Shown piece after piece: positions 27,303 through 36,769 of a DNA stretch of 64,000 bases. The position numbers and the translations under genes are program-made. Under the pieces are notes generated by a model that worked only from the letters and a program-made list of their open reading frames with translations, had not been told where the DNA came from and made no database searches. The stretch spans positions 648,156 to 712,155 of the forward strand of contig NZ_CP033611.1 in assembly GCF_003932735.1 (NCBI RefSeq). Reading direction: 5' to 3'. The DNA comes from Rickettsiales endosymbiont of Stachyamoeba lipophora (GTDB taxonomy: Bacteria; Pseudomonadota; Alphaproteobacteria; Rickettsiales; 33-17). Within the stretch, counting starts at the first letter, position 1. Each line of letters begins with the position of its first letter.

Positions 27303-27632
27303 TTATTTTCCTGGCTTTGGACTAAAATATTCTTCGAGTTTATTTGGTTTATCTTTAAATAATACGGCTTCAGGCAGCTGATCTTTTTTACGATTTATAT
27401 TTGGCCATTTTTCAGAATATTCCTTATTGAGTTCAAGCCAATCAAGTAAATCTTCAGATTCAGGGCTGATCGCTTCGACTGGACATTCCGGTTCACATAC
27501 CCCACAATCAATACATTCATCAGGATTGATAACCAACATATTTTCTCCTTCATAAAAGCAATCAACAGGGCAAACTTCAACACAATCTGTATATTTACAT
27601 TTAATGCAGTTATCGGTAACTACATAAGCCAT
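27303..27632 (-). CDS. fdxA: 7Fe ferredoxin FdxA
   Basis: A 109-residue ferredoxin with one [3Fe-4S] and one [4Fe-4S] cluster. First cysteine set: C9, C17, C21 and neighbours in [14 protein letters not shown]; second set in [12 protein letters not shown]. The C-terminal extension after residue 65 is typical of the alphaproteobacterial FdxA. It lies between ccmC (1 bp gap) and the dehydratase gene (5 bp), so is surely co-transcribed. Confidence 0.95.
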   Translation of the reverse strand: MAYVVTDNCIKCKYTDCVEVCPVDCFYEGENMLVINPDECIDCGVCEPECPVEAISPESEDLLDWLELNKEYSEKWPNINRKKDQLPEAVLFKDKPNKLEEYFSPKPGK

Positions 27633-28361
27633 TTAATGCTCCTTTGCTATGTTATATAAGTGAGTTCGTTTAAGTTTTTTGGATAAAATTTTATATTCCA
27701 TTGAAGCAAAAGTTAACAACACAACTAAACTTATGCAAGCTGCAAAGATTAATAATAATGGAGGTAGCATTGAAGAATCAATAGCCACACCCCCTTTTCT
27801 TAAAATACTTGCGGGTTGATGCAAGCTATTCCACACTTCTACAGAAAATTTAATAATAGGTACATTAATCGCGCCTATTATGCTAATTACCGCAAAAATT
27901 TTATGATGTTTTATAGATTTATGGTTATTACTGAGCACTATCATTAAACATAAATATAGAATAAATAAAATTAACATAGAGGTAAGGCGGGCATCCCATA
28001 CCCAAAATGTCCCCCAGGTAGGTTTTCCCCATATACTTCCTGTTAACAAAGTAATAAAAGAAAAAATGGTTCCTATGGGCACTAAGCTCTCTGCTATTAA
28101 AATATTTAAATTGTTTTGCCAAATTAAATAATTAATACCCAATACGCCAATAACAAAATAGAGATTTAAAGCTACCCATGCCGCAGGTACATGAATATAC
28201 ATTATTCTTACTAGATCACCTTGCTGATAATCAGCTGGAGAGGTAATTAGTGCATAATAAAGGCCAAATATAAATAAGGTTAAAGATAATAAACCGCAGA
28301 TCGGTAGAATAATTTTATTATAATTACAAAATAAGCTAGGCTTAAAATTTTTTATGAACAT
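27633..28361 (-). CDS. ccmC: Heme exporter protein CcmC
   Basis: An inner-membrane component of cytochrome c maturation that loads heme onto CcmE. 242 residues with six membrane segments. The tryptophan-rich WWD signature is W-G-T-F-W-V-W-D-A-R-L-T-S near residue 120. Two heme-ligand histidines are expected from I-H-V-P-A-A-W (near 53) and L-H-Q-P-A-S (near 182). The ATG overlaps the pgeF end by 10 bp. ccmA, ccmB and ccmE are not in this window. Confidence 0.94.
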   Translation of the reverse strand: MFIKNFKPSLFCNYNKIILPICGLLSLTLFIFGLYYALITSPADYQQGDLVRIMYIHVPAAWVALNLYFVIGVLGINYLIWQNNLNILIAESLVPIGTIFSFITLLTGSIWGKPTWGTFWVWDARLTSMLILFILYLCLMIVLSNNHKSIKHHKIFAVISIIGAINVPIIKFSVEVWNSLHQPASILRKGGVAIDSSMLPPLLLIFAACISLVVLLTFASMEYKILSKKLKRTHLYNIAKEH

Positions 28362-29092
28362 AGTTTTATAAATGAGATGATACTACCATAGTATGAATCA
28401 ATTCCTTTAGTAAATCTTCTATGGCTAAACCAATGTAGATTACTAAAAGTATCTTCACTTAAATCTATAATGTTAGTGATGTTATTTTTTAGCAAGCTAT
28501 CTTTTACAAAAGAAGTTAGATCAAAATGATATTGCGCGGAAAGCTTAGCAAAATATTTAACATAAGTTTTATCGTCCTCTAAAAAGTTTTTCATAAACTC
28601 CTCGCCAACTTCGTAGCTTTGTTGATAAATGTGTGGCCCAATAATGGCAATGGTGCCTTCTTTATCTTCAGTAAAATATTGTAAAGTGTTAGTAATGATA
28701 TTAGTTTTAGCTCCTTTCCAGCCGGCATGAATGGCAGCAATTTTTTTTAATTTGGAGGAGTATAATAGAATCGGCATACAATCGGCAGTTTGGATTGCCA
28801 GATAAAACTCTTCTTTGCCTGTTACATGTGCATCGGCCTGAATAAGCTGCTGTGGCCTGGTTAATTCAACTGCTATATTAGAATGAACTTGTTGTAAAAA
28901 GTTTATATGCTCTAAGTCAGAATTAAGAATATTGGCTAAAAACAAACGATTTTTAAAATGATCGTTATGTTCAGGATCATTTAATTTAGGAACGTAACGA
29001 TAGGTATCTGAAGAGGGTAGTAAATATTTGGTTGTAAAACCATAAACTATATTTGGAATAAATTTAGGGTTTAAAATCAATCCCTTAGTCAT
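28352..29092 (-). CDS. pgeF: Peptidoglycan editing factor PgeF (YfiH/laccase-domain family)
   Basis: A 246-residue YfiH-family protein; relatives remove misincorporated amino acids from muropeptide precursors and have purine nucleoside phosphorylase-like activity. The metal ligands are visible as H70 (Q-Q-V-H-S), C105 (Q-T-A-D-C-M-P) and H122 (I-H-A-G-W-K-G), spaced as in E. coli YfiH. Located directly downstream of tRNA-Ser and coupled to ccmC by a 10-bp overlap. Confidence 0.9.
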   Translation of the reverse strand: MTKGLILNPKFIPNIVYGFTTKYLLPSSDTYRYVPKLNDPEHNDHFKNRLFLANILNSDLEHINFLQQVHSNIAVELTRPQQLIQADAHVTGKEEFYLAIQTADCMPILLYSSKLKKIAAIHAGWKGAKTNIITNTLQYFTEDKEGTIAIIGPHIYQQSYEVGEEFMKNFLEDDKTYVKYFAKLSAQYHFDLTSFVKDSLLKNNITNIIDLSEDTFSNLHWFSHRRFTKGIDSYYGSIISFIKLCS

Positions 29093-29112
29093 TCTTAACC
29101 TTAAATTTTAGG

Positions 29113-29202
29113 TGGCGGAGAGAAAGGGATTCGAACCCTTGACACACTTTCGCATGAACACGCTTTCCAGGCGGGCGCCTTAAACCACTCGGCCACCTCT
29201 CC
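29113..29202 (-). tRNA. tRNA-Ser (GGA anticodon)
   Basis: Ninety bases including an encoded CCA (29115-29113). The acceptor stem GGAGAGG pairs with TCTCTCC, the T arm has GGTTCGAATCC and the long variable arm is typical of tRNA-Ser. The anticodon loop CTGGAAA gives GGA, reading UCC and UCU. One defect is seen: the anticodon stem reads CCCGC against GCGTG, leaving a C-U mismatch at the second pair (28/42). It lies between rpmB and pgeF on the same strand. Confidence 0.95.
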
Positions 29203-29211
29203 TAATTTAGC

Positions 29212-29508
29212 TTAAGCTGTAGCTTCGGTAGCTTGTGCTTTTAAAATAGCTTTTTTAATTTTCTGTGCAGCAGCGGTTAATTTGCTGTTTGCAGTATGCA
29301 GTAAAAAATTATCAAATCCACCTTTAGCATCGATAGTTCTTATAGTGCTAACACAAAGATCAAATCTAAATTCTTGCTTTAAAACATCACTAATTAAGCG
29401 GAAAGCTTTGATGTTTGGCAAAAACCTGGTTCTAGTTTTACGATTAGAATGTGAAACTAAGTTACCAGTTAACACATCTTTACCAGTTAAATCACAACGT
29501 CTGGCCAT
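29212..29508 (-). CDS. rpmB: 50S ribosomal protein L28
   Basis: L28, 98 residues, from ATG 29508 with an AGGTGA ribosome site; a start three codons upstream would add non-conserved residues. N-terminus M-A-R-R-C-D-L-T-G-K is diagnostic, followed by S-H-S-N-R-K-T-R-T-R-F-L-P-N and the C-terminal R-T-I-D-A-K-G-G-F-D. It opens the minus-strand run towards 25444. Confidence 0.97.
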   Translation of the reverse strand: MARRCDLTGKDVLTGNLVSHSNRKTRTRFLPNIKAFRLISDVLKQEFRFDLCVSTIRTIDAKGGFDNFLLHTANSKLTAAAQKIKKAILKAQATEATA

Positions 29509-29621
29509 GAAAATCACCTTTTTTAGAAAAATACTTGTTTATCAAGCTAAATCTTTTATACTTAAAAACTGGTAAAGTCAAGTTTAGATCATATAAAAAG
29601 CTTTTTAAAGATTTATCTAAG

Positions 29622-30059
29622 TTAAGCATTAAAATTATATTCAAGACCCTCGACAAACCTACGTTTAATCAGGCCTTGTAGAATCCTGCCTTTACACCAG
29701 ATCCATTTATTAAGTTCACCTTTAACTAAATGATGCTCATAATTATTAATTTTTTGTCGTAAAGTTGATCGCTGTAAAGCAGCCGTACCTAAATTAAAGG
29801 TAAATGATAATATAGCTGTAAATTGATGGTTATTTAAGGGAGAGTGAATATGACGTATAATTGCTTGGCGAGCAAAAAGCAAATCTTGCTCCAGCAGTTC
29901 ACAAGCCTGATTTTCATTGATTTCAGAAAATCCTTCATGCGGTTTAATTACATGTCCATAGCCTATGGTATCTAAACCAGCAGGACATTTATAAGGATTG
30001 CTTGAGAATCCTTCAAATTGCTTAATAAAATTAATTTGATGTTCAGTGATTGAGTACAT
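29622..30059 (-). CDS. Endolysin, glycoside hydrolase family 24 lysozyme
   Basis: A 145-residue phage-type lysozyme that cleaves peptidoglycan. The catalytic layout E-x8-C-x5-T is visible: Glu16 in K-Q-F-E-G-F, Cys25 in C-P-A-G and Thr31 in T-I-G-Y-G-H, as in lysozymes with Cys in place of the T4 Asp. No signal peptide is seen, so release would depend on a holin, and one is encoded 4 bp upstream. It is the last gene of the GTA cluster in transcription order. Confidence 0.9.
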   Translation of the reverse strand: MYSITEHQINFIKQFEGFSSNPYKCPAGLDTIGYGHVIKPHEGFSEINENQACELLEQDLLFARQAIIRHIHSPLNNHQFTAILSFTFNLGTAALQRSTLRQKINNYEHHLVKGELNKWIWCKGRILQGLIKRRFVEGLEYNFNA

Positions 30060-30063
30060 AAAC

Positions 30064-30510
30064 TTATTTCTTATTGAGCTTGCTCATGGCCCTTTGGCCA
30101 AAGTAGAAACTGATTATCCCGGTAAAAATCGCTTGGTCCTCAACATTCCAAAGAATTTCAATAATTTCTGGATCTACTGAATTAATACCAAGCTTTAATG
30201 TCTGCCAATATTTGATAAAGCAATAAAGCCCAAAAAAAGCATAGGCAAGCACCGGACGCACCAGCCCGTTAAGAGCATCAATCCATTTTATTTTAGTATA
30301 ATAAGTTTTATAAATTTCTTTAAGCTCTAGCGTTTGATCTATAAGTTTTATTTCTTCAATTCTTTGGCTTAAACCAAGTTTTTGTAATTTAATCTGGCGA
30401 TCAAAAATTTCCAGTTCTTGTTTCTTATCTGATAAATCTTTAAAATGCCCGATCAGATGTGGTAGCAATGAACTAAAAAACCCAGTAAATGCCGCAAGTA
30501 TAGTTACCAT
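30064..30510 (-). CDS. GTA-type holin with three membrane segments
   Basis: About 148 residues from ATG 30510, preceded by AGAGGAG; an earlier ATG at 30531 lies in the upstream gene. One hydrophobic segment at the N-terminus (about 3-22), a long charged coiled coil (about 25-75), then two hydrophobic segments (about 82-103 and 120-138), ending in F-G-Q-R-A-M-S-K. This matches the 3TM holin family used for release of gene transfer agents. It precedes the endolysin, forming a lysis pair. Confidence 0.75.
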   Translation of the reverse strand: MVTILAAFTGFFSSLLPHLIGHFKDLSDKKQELEIFDRQIKLQKLGLSQRIEEIKLIDQTLELKEIYKTYYTKIKWIDALNGLVRPVLAYAFFGLYCFIKYWQTLKLGINSVDPEIIEILWNVEDQAIFTGIISFYFGQRAMSKLNKK

Positions 30511-30833
30511 AAAGTTTTCTCCTCTAACCATGCATTATGTTGGTAGGTGAATTGTTGGTTCCCTATAAAAACCTTCATTCCTTGGTAAGATTTTAAAGTG
30601 TGATAGTTTTCAATGAATATTATAACTTGGTTATAATTCAGGTGATCTGGATTATTAATGATTATTGCTTCACCTAAATTTAAATTATCCGGAATATCTG
30701 GAAAAAAACCGGAGATTTGAGGATTAAAAGCAAAATCTATCAGTATTAAATTATAATTAAGGTCATATTCCTTATTGGCTTGATTGGGATGTAATACCCT
30801 TAAGCCTAAATTGGGCGTAGTATATTGTTGCAT
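30504..30833 (-). CDS. Hypothetical protein of the tail-tip/lysis interval
   Basis: A 109-residue protein that I do not recognise. It has no signal peptide or membrane segment. The sequence is rich in N, Y and I and predicted mostly beta, ending in W-L-E-E-K-T-L-W. It lies 9 bp after the large tip protein and overlaps the holin start, so belongs to the same transcript. A role in host recognition or tip maturation is only a guess from position. Confidence 0.6.
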   Translation of the reverse strand: MQQYTTPNLGLRVLHPNQANKEYDLNYNLILIDFAFNPQISGFFPDIPDNLNLGEAIIINNPDHLNYNQVIIFIENYHTLKSYQGMKVFIGNQQFTYQHNAWLEEKTLW

Positions 30834-30842
30834 AAAATCCTT

Positions 30843-33800
30843 TTATGTAATGTTGAGGGTTGTAGGCTTGCTATAGCCTAAGTTTTCATGAAATGCGCTG
30901 ATAATAATTTTAGAAATTGAGCTGATGGGGGTGACTAATGGTAATTCTAAATTATTAGTATTAATCAGTTGCTGAAAAATTTGATAGTCATCCATATTAG
31001 TAATAGTAATTAAAAATTTTAACTCTTCTAAATCAGCAGATTTGTAATCCTGAATCTCATTAGAATAGTGCTTAATAGCTTGCCATGTTAATCTTAACTT
31101 ATTTTGTTGCTCTATGGCTGTAATATTAATCACTTGTAGAGGGTTATTAATATTAAAATCAACCGTGTAATTAGTAGCAATAGCTAAATTTTGTCCTGTA
31201 TGGGCGAGCTTTAAATCATTGTCGCTTAACTCTAAATTTTTAAGCTGTAGTAGATTCACTTTGCTATCTAACAACACAAAGTTATTACCTACCTCATGAG
31301 CAAGCTTAGTAGCTAAATTTAAGTTACGTTTTAGCTTGCTAATTATATATTCATGCTCTGCAACTAATTCTACCTCTTTAAAGGCAATTAGCTCACCATT
31401 AATGAAAGCGGTTTGCCAATTATCAGTTTGTGCAAGTTCGCCACTATTTAAAATGACTTTAAGGTAAGTAGTATTATCAATTACATATGGGCTCCACTCC
31501 GGAAGGGAAGAGGCTATAAAGCCCATGGTTGCCTCATAATGATTTTCAGTTAATAATTCAAAATTATGGTTATAAACTTGTACTGGTTTGAAATTCTCAG
31601 TTTGGCTTCTAACTGCTATCAATAAATTAGGTTGATAATTTTCATTAATAACCATACTAATTTCACCAATAGGATTTAAGGTGGCAGCTTCCAGCTCAAG
31701 ATTGCGTGATGATAGATAATCATTACTATGATTCAGCAAATCAGGGTCATCTTGTAATGCGGTTACCTCTATTTCACCATTGGTTCCAAAACATAGTTTA
31801 TTAATACGTGCTATATATTCTTGATTGCCATCCTCGATAATAATTAAATCTCCTAAAGCTAGGTCTAAGTAGTTTCTGGGTAAGCTGAAATTAAATTTAG
31901 TTTGGGAGATATAAAAACTAGCAAGGATTTGTTCTGCAATATTTTGAGCATGATTTTGACTAGTTACAATCGGTAAATGAATAGTATGTTGATGATGACT
32001 GCCATTATTATTACTGGCGCGTGCTATATTAAATTGATAATCAAGTTCTTTATCTACAAAATGGACATTAACTATATTAGGTAGGTTACTACTTTCTTTT
32101 CTAAGAATTACCAATGGATATTGCTCTTTAGCAATCATTTCTCCTACTTTTATTCTGTTATTAATATAAGAGGTTTTAGGTAAAAAGCAGATTTTGCCAT
32201 TTAGATTATATGATTCAAGATTAAAACAAATACATAACCCATCAAGAATTTGCCTTACGGTTGATAACTCACTAATTACCAACCCTTCGACAGTTTGGGT
32301 AAGCTTAGACACATCAATTTGTTCCGGAGAAATTTTAACTCTTTTACATAAATCAATAATAACACCAGCCAAGCTTGCTTTGCCAATTTTACCATTTAAC
32401 CAGTGCCCCTTAGCCCATAAATGTGCATCACGCCATTTAGCTTTCAAATCAGGAAAATATGGATAGGGCCGGGCATCCCAGCACCAAGCAAAACACTGCT
32501 CAATCATACTTTGAGTTTTAAAAAACTTTAGGCTGGCGGTAAGCCCAGCACGTTGAGCCTGAAAATCAATATTGCCGTTTGAGCCGGTTGGAATATTCCC
32601 ATCGATTGAATCAGGATCATAAAATACATTAGGTTTATTAGAGGCAGCATCAATTGAGGGGAAGCCAAATTCGGTAATCCAGATAGGCTTCATTTTAGGG
32701 CTCCAGCTGGTTTTTAAGCCATCAGGATTAATATGTTCATTTCGCCAAAAATGTTCCATATTCTTCCAGGCAAATCGCTGCTCAAGCGCTTCTTTGTTGT
32801 CTCCATTATAATAGAAATCACTACCTTCTCCGCTATTCCAACCCTTAAAAATCTTATTTTGATCATGCGCATCTAGTGGGTTTTCGGTCAGTGGAAAATA
32901 GGCATCGATACCGATCATATCAATATTATGATGTGCCCATAAATCATCGAGATTATACCAACCTTGTTCGGTGTGATGATATTCTGACCAATCAGCAGCA
33001 TAAGTAATTTTAACTTTATCACCTATAATTGCTCTAACTTGATCAGCCAGTTTTATCAGTTCTGTAACAGCAGGGAACTTATTATCGGTAGTTCTAAGTT
33101 TAGTGAGACCAATTAGCTCTGAACCAATTATGAAAGCATCAACCTTATCTTTAACTAGGCGGGCATAATGTAAAATAAATTGATTATATCCATCAGGTTT
33201 ATTAAAAAAATGTGCTACATCCTCAGCATTACCACTAAGATGACCACGCCATGGTTTACCAATTTTATCCACCATTAAAAATGGATAAAACATAATATTT
33301 AAATTGTTTGATTTTAAAAAATCAAAATAATTTAAAATACTTTGATCGCTAGGAGTACCGCCAAATAAAGGGTAACCCTCTTTATCTCTAGAGATTATAG
33401 TAGTATTTTTACGCGTGAAGTTGCCAACTTGCCATGTATTTGGCAAACTTAGATTATCTTTATGCTCAATACGAGGGGCAATAAAGCAACCGTTAATATC
33501 TAAACAATTTACAAACCATGAACTTACTACCGAAACCCATTGTAAATTCGGGCAATTATTTAATAATTGGTTAGTTGACAAGACACTATCGGCAATTCTT
33601 TCTAAATTATTAGAATTGATAGATTGAGCCTTACCTTTAGCAAAATCCTTATTGTTCACTGAAATTTTAGAGCTAGTATATTGAATTTCAGTATCATATA
33701 CAAATTCTCCACAACCTGGAATGATAGTCATGCCGGTTAGTAATTCTTCAAGCTGAGCTTCACCATGGTTTTTAAGGTCACTAAACTTTTTAATTTCAAA

Positions 33801-34412
33801 AGTAAAATTAGGTACACGATTGCCAAATCGCGTTAAATCAAAGTTTTCTAAAACTATATAAGCCATCCCTCTATAAGCCGGTGTACGTCCAATGCCACAT
33901 ACAGCCTCAATTAACGGGTCTGGAAGCTGCAAATTATCACCTTTATAGATTCGATAGTCAGTTTGCTTTAAGTCGAGCAACATAGTATCAGCCCAGATGC
34001 GTGTAATATCATCTATTGGTCCCAACCCTAATGATATAGCTAAGTTAACAGTATAGGTATATCGTAGTTCTGTTTGACTAATTTTTTTCCCACCTCCTTT
34101 GCCCACACGAGTACTATGATTTAATTGATCTTGATGTTCTTGAATTGGAGTAGCCCAAATGACGTTTCCTGCAAAGCGGTTAGTCCCATAAATTATAGGA
34201 ATTGTTTGCCCATAAGCAGAGGTTTGTACCATTAAATCGTTAAGCTTGCTTGATCCAAAAAATTTTTGTTTGATTTTATTTTGACCAAAAATACGACTAT
34301 CTGCTAAGCCGCCGATATAGGAGCCAACTGCATATCCTGCAGCCATGCCAAGGGGACCAAAGCTTGCACCCAAGGTGGTACTAAGCGCAGTTCCTAATGC
34401 TATTGATGCCAT
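30843..34412 (-). CDS. GTA gp15-like tail tip / host specificity protein with TIM-barrel domain
   Basis: At 1189 residues the largest gene of the cluster. The Ala/Gly-rich N-terminus (about 1-45) is followed by a hub-like region, a glycoside-hydrolase-like TIM barrel (about 380-690, with I-D-A-Y-F-P-L-T, W-I-T-E-F-G-F-P and Q-C-F-A-W-C-W-D-A-R), then a phage-tail-3 type hub domain (about 740-920) and a beta-rich C-terminus. This is the arrangement of RcGTA gp15, the megatron-like tip that contacts the cell. Glu in I-T-E-F and Asp in I-D-A-Y are candidate catalytic residues. Uninterrupted over 3.6 kb, which suggests selection. Confidence 0.9.
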   Translation of the reverse strand: MASIALGTALSTTLGASFGPLGMAAGYAVGSYIGGLADSRIFGQNKIKQKFFGSSKLNDLMVQTSAYGQTIPIIYGTNRFAGNVIWATPIQEHQDQLNHSTRVGKGGGKKISQTELRYTYTVNLAISLGLGPIDDITRIWADTMLLDLKQTDYRIYKGDNLQLPDPLIEAVCGIGRTPAYRGMAYIVLENFDLTRFGNRVPNFTFEIKKFSDLKNHGEAQLEELLTGMTIIPGCGEFVYDTEIQYTSSKISVNNKDFAKGKAQSINSNNLERIADSVLSTNQLLNNCPNLQWVSVVSSWFVNCLDINGCFIAPRIEHKDNLSLPNTWQVGNFTRKNTTIISRDKEGYPLFGGTPSDQSILNYFDFLKSNNLNIMFYPFLMVDKIGKPWRGHLSGNAEDVAHFFNKPDGYNQFILHYARLVKDKVDAFIIGSELIGLTKLRTTDNKFPAVTELIKLADQVRAIIGDKVKITYAADWSEYHHTEQGWYNLDDLWAHHNIDMIGIDAYFPLTENPLDAHDQNKIFKGWNSGEGSDFYYNGDNKEALEQRFAWKNMEHFWRNEHINPDGLKTSWSPKMKPIWITEFGFPSIDAASNKPNVFYDPDSIDGNIPTGSNGNIDFQAQRAGLTASLKFFKTQSMIEQCFAWCWDARPYPYFPDLKAKWRDAHLWAKGHWLNGKIGKASLAGVIIDLCKRVKISPEQIDVSKLTQTVEGLVISELSTVRQILDGLCICFNLESYNLNGKICFLPKTSYINNRIKVGEMIAKEQYPLVILRKESSNLPNIVNVHFVDKELDYQFNIARASNNNGSHHQHTIHLPIVTSQNHAQNIAEQILASFYISQTKFNFSLPRNYLDLALGDLIIIEDGNQEYIARINKLCFGTNGEIEVTALQDDPDLLNHSNDYLSSRNLELEAATLNPIGEISMVINENYQPNLLIAVRSQTENFKPVQVYNHNFELLTENHYEATMGFIASSLPEWSPYVIDNTTYLKVILNSGELAQTDNWQTAFINGELIAFKEVELVAEHEYIISKLKRNLNLATKLAHEVGNNFVLLDSKVNLLQLKNLELSDNDLKLAHTGQNLAIATNYTVDFNINNPLQVINITAIEQQNKLRLTWQAIKHYSNEIQDYKSADLEELKFLITITNMDDYQIFQQLINTNNLELPLVTPISSISKIIISAFHENLGYSKPTTLNIT

Positions 34413-34417
34413 GATTT

Positions 34418-34861
34418 TTACTTATAGTAATTAGTTGGAAATTTAAAAGTAGCGATTATTTTACTGCTCCAATAAGGATCGAGACCATGTTCTACTACCC
34501 GCCTTAGAGGTGCGTAGCTATGAATCATTGTTTTAGAATATACCCCTTGAGCAATCAGAGCAAAATGTTGAGGTTCTTGATCAATTTTGAGTAACACAAT
34601 GTCACTTACCTCTAAAGTTGATATATCTTTTTCAACTAAGCAGTTTTTGCTGATTTCTAATAATTTATCCTGATTGGGAAGCCTGCGGTAGCCTGTATGG
34701 TCAGCGATATTAATTCCAAGCTCATGGGCAACTCCTATAATAAGCCCGATACAATCTACGCCGCCGGGGTCGTTTGCAGATTTCTTGATACGTCCTTGAT
34801 GTTGAAATTTGGTGCCAAGCCAGGTGCGTGCCTGTAAGATAATAGTGTTTTTATCGTGCAT
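34418..34861 (-). CDS. GTA gp14-like NlpC/P60 cell-wall peptidase
   Basis: A 147-residue peptidase of the tail tip. Catalytic Cys37 is in G-G-V-D-C-I-G-L and His99 in E-P-Q-H-F-A-L-I; these are the NlpC/P60 Cys-His pair. In RcGTA the equivalent helps the particle pass the recipient wall. The gene overlaps gp13 by one base and precedes gp15 by 5 bp. Confidence 0.88.
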   Translation of the reverse strand: MHDKNTIILQARTWLGTKFQHQGRIKKSANDPGGVDCIGLIIGVAHELGINIADHTGYRRLPNQDKLLEISKNCLVEKDISTLEVSDIVLLKIDQEPQHFALIAQGVYSKTMIHSYAPLRRVVEHGLDPYWSSKIIATFKFPTNYYK

Positions 34862-35682
34862 TAAATTCCTCCAGGTTTAAATAATTGATCAAGTCCTGGT
34901 AAGTGAGGTTCACCTCGAAAATTAATAGCGTTATAAAATTTATCACAGCAGCTGTTAAAGGTTTTATCACAGCCAGCAATAAGTTTAATTTCTTGGCCTA
35001 ATTGAGGCTTAAATGGGAGAGAGTAATTAAGAGTAATAATTTTATAATTATGACTTTTAATATTAAATTTTTGCTGTGAATAATCACCATCTTCAAAATA
35101 AATTTGGCCATAATTAAAATAATTACGTGGTAAATCCAAAGGTTTGATTGTTAATTTAGATTGAGTAATAACCGAGGTGATTTCTGAACTAAAAGTATAT
35201 TTAGATTCTTCGATACCGCACGATTTACCACAAAATTTTACCCGACAAGTAGGAGAGTATACCCCTATAATAGTTTGATCAGTACTTGCTTCAAGAGAGT
35301 TAATCTCTGCAAAAAATTGATCACCTATCAGCTTAATTTCACCAATATAGCCTTTTTGTAGAGAAATTTTATGTTCATTAGGGTTAAGATAGTCAACAGT
35401 AAATATTTCTATTTCGGCTTGATCGTATAGTCCGCTATTGATTTCTTGAGGCTTAATAAAGTGATGGTCAACAATGGTAGAAATATTTAAATTATCGGCT
35501 TCAAGGCCTTGGGTTTTGGCAATAGCAGAAATATTACTATTTGGAATGCTATAATAAGCAATATCATTAATAGTTAAATTGTAGGAGTGATTAGTAAAGC
35601 CTAGAATTTTATGATTTTTTAGTTTGATCCATATACAAGTAGCAATAGTGGTTACATTTTTTGTAAAAAACTTTTGATTCAT
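34861..35682 (-). CDS. GTA gp13-like tail protein (DUF2163/phage BR0599 family)
   Basis: A 273-residue protein whose C-terminal half has the cysteine pattern of this family: C-R-V-K-F-C-G-K-S-C near residue 145 and C-D-K-T-F-N-S-C-C-D near 240, ending in G-E-P-H-L-P-G-L-D. In RcGTA the cysteines of gp13 hold an iron-sulfur cluster in the hub; the same is plausible here. It overlaps gp14 by one base and follows gp12 by 6 bp. Confidence 0.88.
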   Translation of the reverse strand: MNQKFFTKNVTTIATCIWIKLKNHKILGFTNHSYNLTINDIAYYSIPNSNISAIAKTQGLEADNLNISTIVDHHFIKPQEINSGLYDQAEIEIFTVDYLNPNEHKISLQKGYIGEIKLIGDQFFAEINSLEASTDQTIIGVYSPTCRVKFCGKSCGIEESKYTFSSEITSVITQSKLTIKPLDLPRNYFNYGQIYFEDGDYSQQKFNIKSHNYKIITLNYSLPFKPQLGQEIKLIAGCDKTFNSCCDKFYNAINFRGEPHLPGLDQLFKPGGI

Positions 35683-35688
35683 AATAGG

Positions 35689-36273
35689 TTACAATATTTC
35701 AATTAGAGAAAGGGTAGGAGCAAGGTAAAGGCCATAATTTTCATAAGTAATAGGCAGATAATCATTATCAAATCTTACCGGGATATCGTAAATCAAATCT
35801 GCTGTAATCAAGGTATCTTTAAGAGGTGGGTCTTTTAAAGTAACTATACCGCTTAGATAATCACATTCAAAATTATCTATCTCTTGATAATTTAAATATA
35901 TTTTAAGGCTGCCTTTAACCGGTTTGGTTATTTTGTAATAATGGTTGCCTAGCAGCATCTTTAGCTGGAATTTTGAGGATATCCCGTTTGCCTTGGCTTG
36001 TACCTGGCCAGTTAGTTGATGGCGGAGCGGATCACGAAACCTAAAACCATGCGCTCTACCTTGTACTGTTTCAAAAAAGCTTACTAGCAACCGGGCCTGT
36101 TCTCCATTAAAATGGGTGGTGTACAGCTGATATTTCATCCGGGCAGTAGGTAATAAAATATTGCGCTGTTCATTGTGATTATAGCTTGTAAGAATTTCCG
36201 TATGAAACTCTGGTCCACCTGAGGAGCCATAAGCAAGCTCAAGCGGAAATAAAATATTCATAAATTGATGCAT
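35689..36273 (-). CDS. GTA gp12-like distal tail protein (DUF2460)
   Basis: A 194-residue distal tail protein. Family signs are the N-terminal F-P-L-E-L-A-Y-G-S-S-G-G-P-E-F, the F-F-E-T-V-Q-G-R-A-H-G-F-R-F-R-D-P segment near residue 75 and the repeated beta strands after it. ATG 36273 follows a 490-bp stretch with no gene, so transcription of gp12-gp15 may start separately from the head genes. Confidence 0.88.
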   Translation of the reverse strand: MHQFMNILFPLELAYGSSGGPEFHTEILTSYNHNEQRNILLPTARMKYQLYTTHFNGEQARLLVSFFETVQGRAHGFRFRDPLRHQLTGQVQAKANGISSKFQLKMLLGNHYYKITKPVKGSLKIYLNYQEIDNFECDYLSGIVTLKDPPLKDTLITADLIYDIPVRFDNDYLPITYENYGLYLAPTLSLIEIL

Positions 36274-36764
36274 GAGAAATAATGATAAATGTTAAAGAAA
36301 AAATGAAGATGGTTTTAGTATCTTGATAAGAATCGTCTGTCTTTATTATTTTATGGGGAGATTAAGCGCACTTCACTTGGTGGATTGGTAATATATGAGC
36401 ATTGCCAATTGCTATAGAGCTTGCAAGTTGGCAGATAATACAAGCATTAGAGGAGCTGTAAGGAGAAAACAATATTAAGATGCATTTAGTCTAATTAAAT
36501 ACTTTTCTACATAAATTTTATTATAAGAAGCTTAAGCTAACACCTAGAAAAGTGACGTTAAGCTTAAAAAAGCACCTTCAAAATTTCCTGATGATGATCT
36601 ATTAGGCTTGCTTGAATTTGCCGCTTGCATAAGTCATTCTAGGAGATACTTTTTAGATAGCATTCCTCATAAATATCTTTAAGTATTTTATGAAACCGGT
36701 TCTATTCCCTTCTAAAAAATACTAGGAAGAAATAAGCTTTAAATTATAATAAGTAACCTAAAGC
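36274..36764. other. Gene-free stretch with coding relics between the insert and gp12
   Basis: About 490 bp. The plus strand at about 36563-36682 is open and protein-like (K-F-P-D-D-D-L-L-G-L-L-E-F-A-A, then R-R-Y-F-L-D-S-I-P), with TAG before it and TAA after; no start codon. It looks like a fragment of a lost gene. The promoter for gp12 could lie here. Nothing else recognisable. Confidence 0.45.
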
Positions 36765-36769
36765 TTATT
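36731..36769 (-). terminator. Hairpin at the end of the 71-residue gene
   Basis: An 11-bp perfect inverted repeat, arms 36731-36741 and 36759-36769 (A-A-T-A-A-G-C-T-T-T-A and complement), loop 17. It overlaps the stop codon of the minus-strand gene ending at 36765. The stem is AT-rich and the T run is short on both sides, so termination is possible but weak. Confidence 0.45.
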
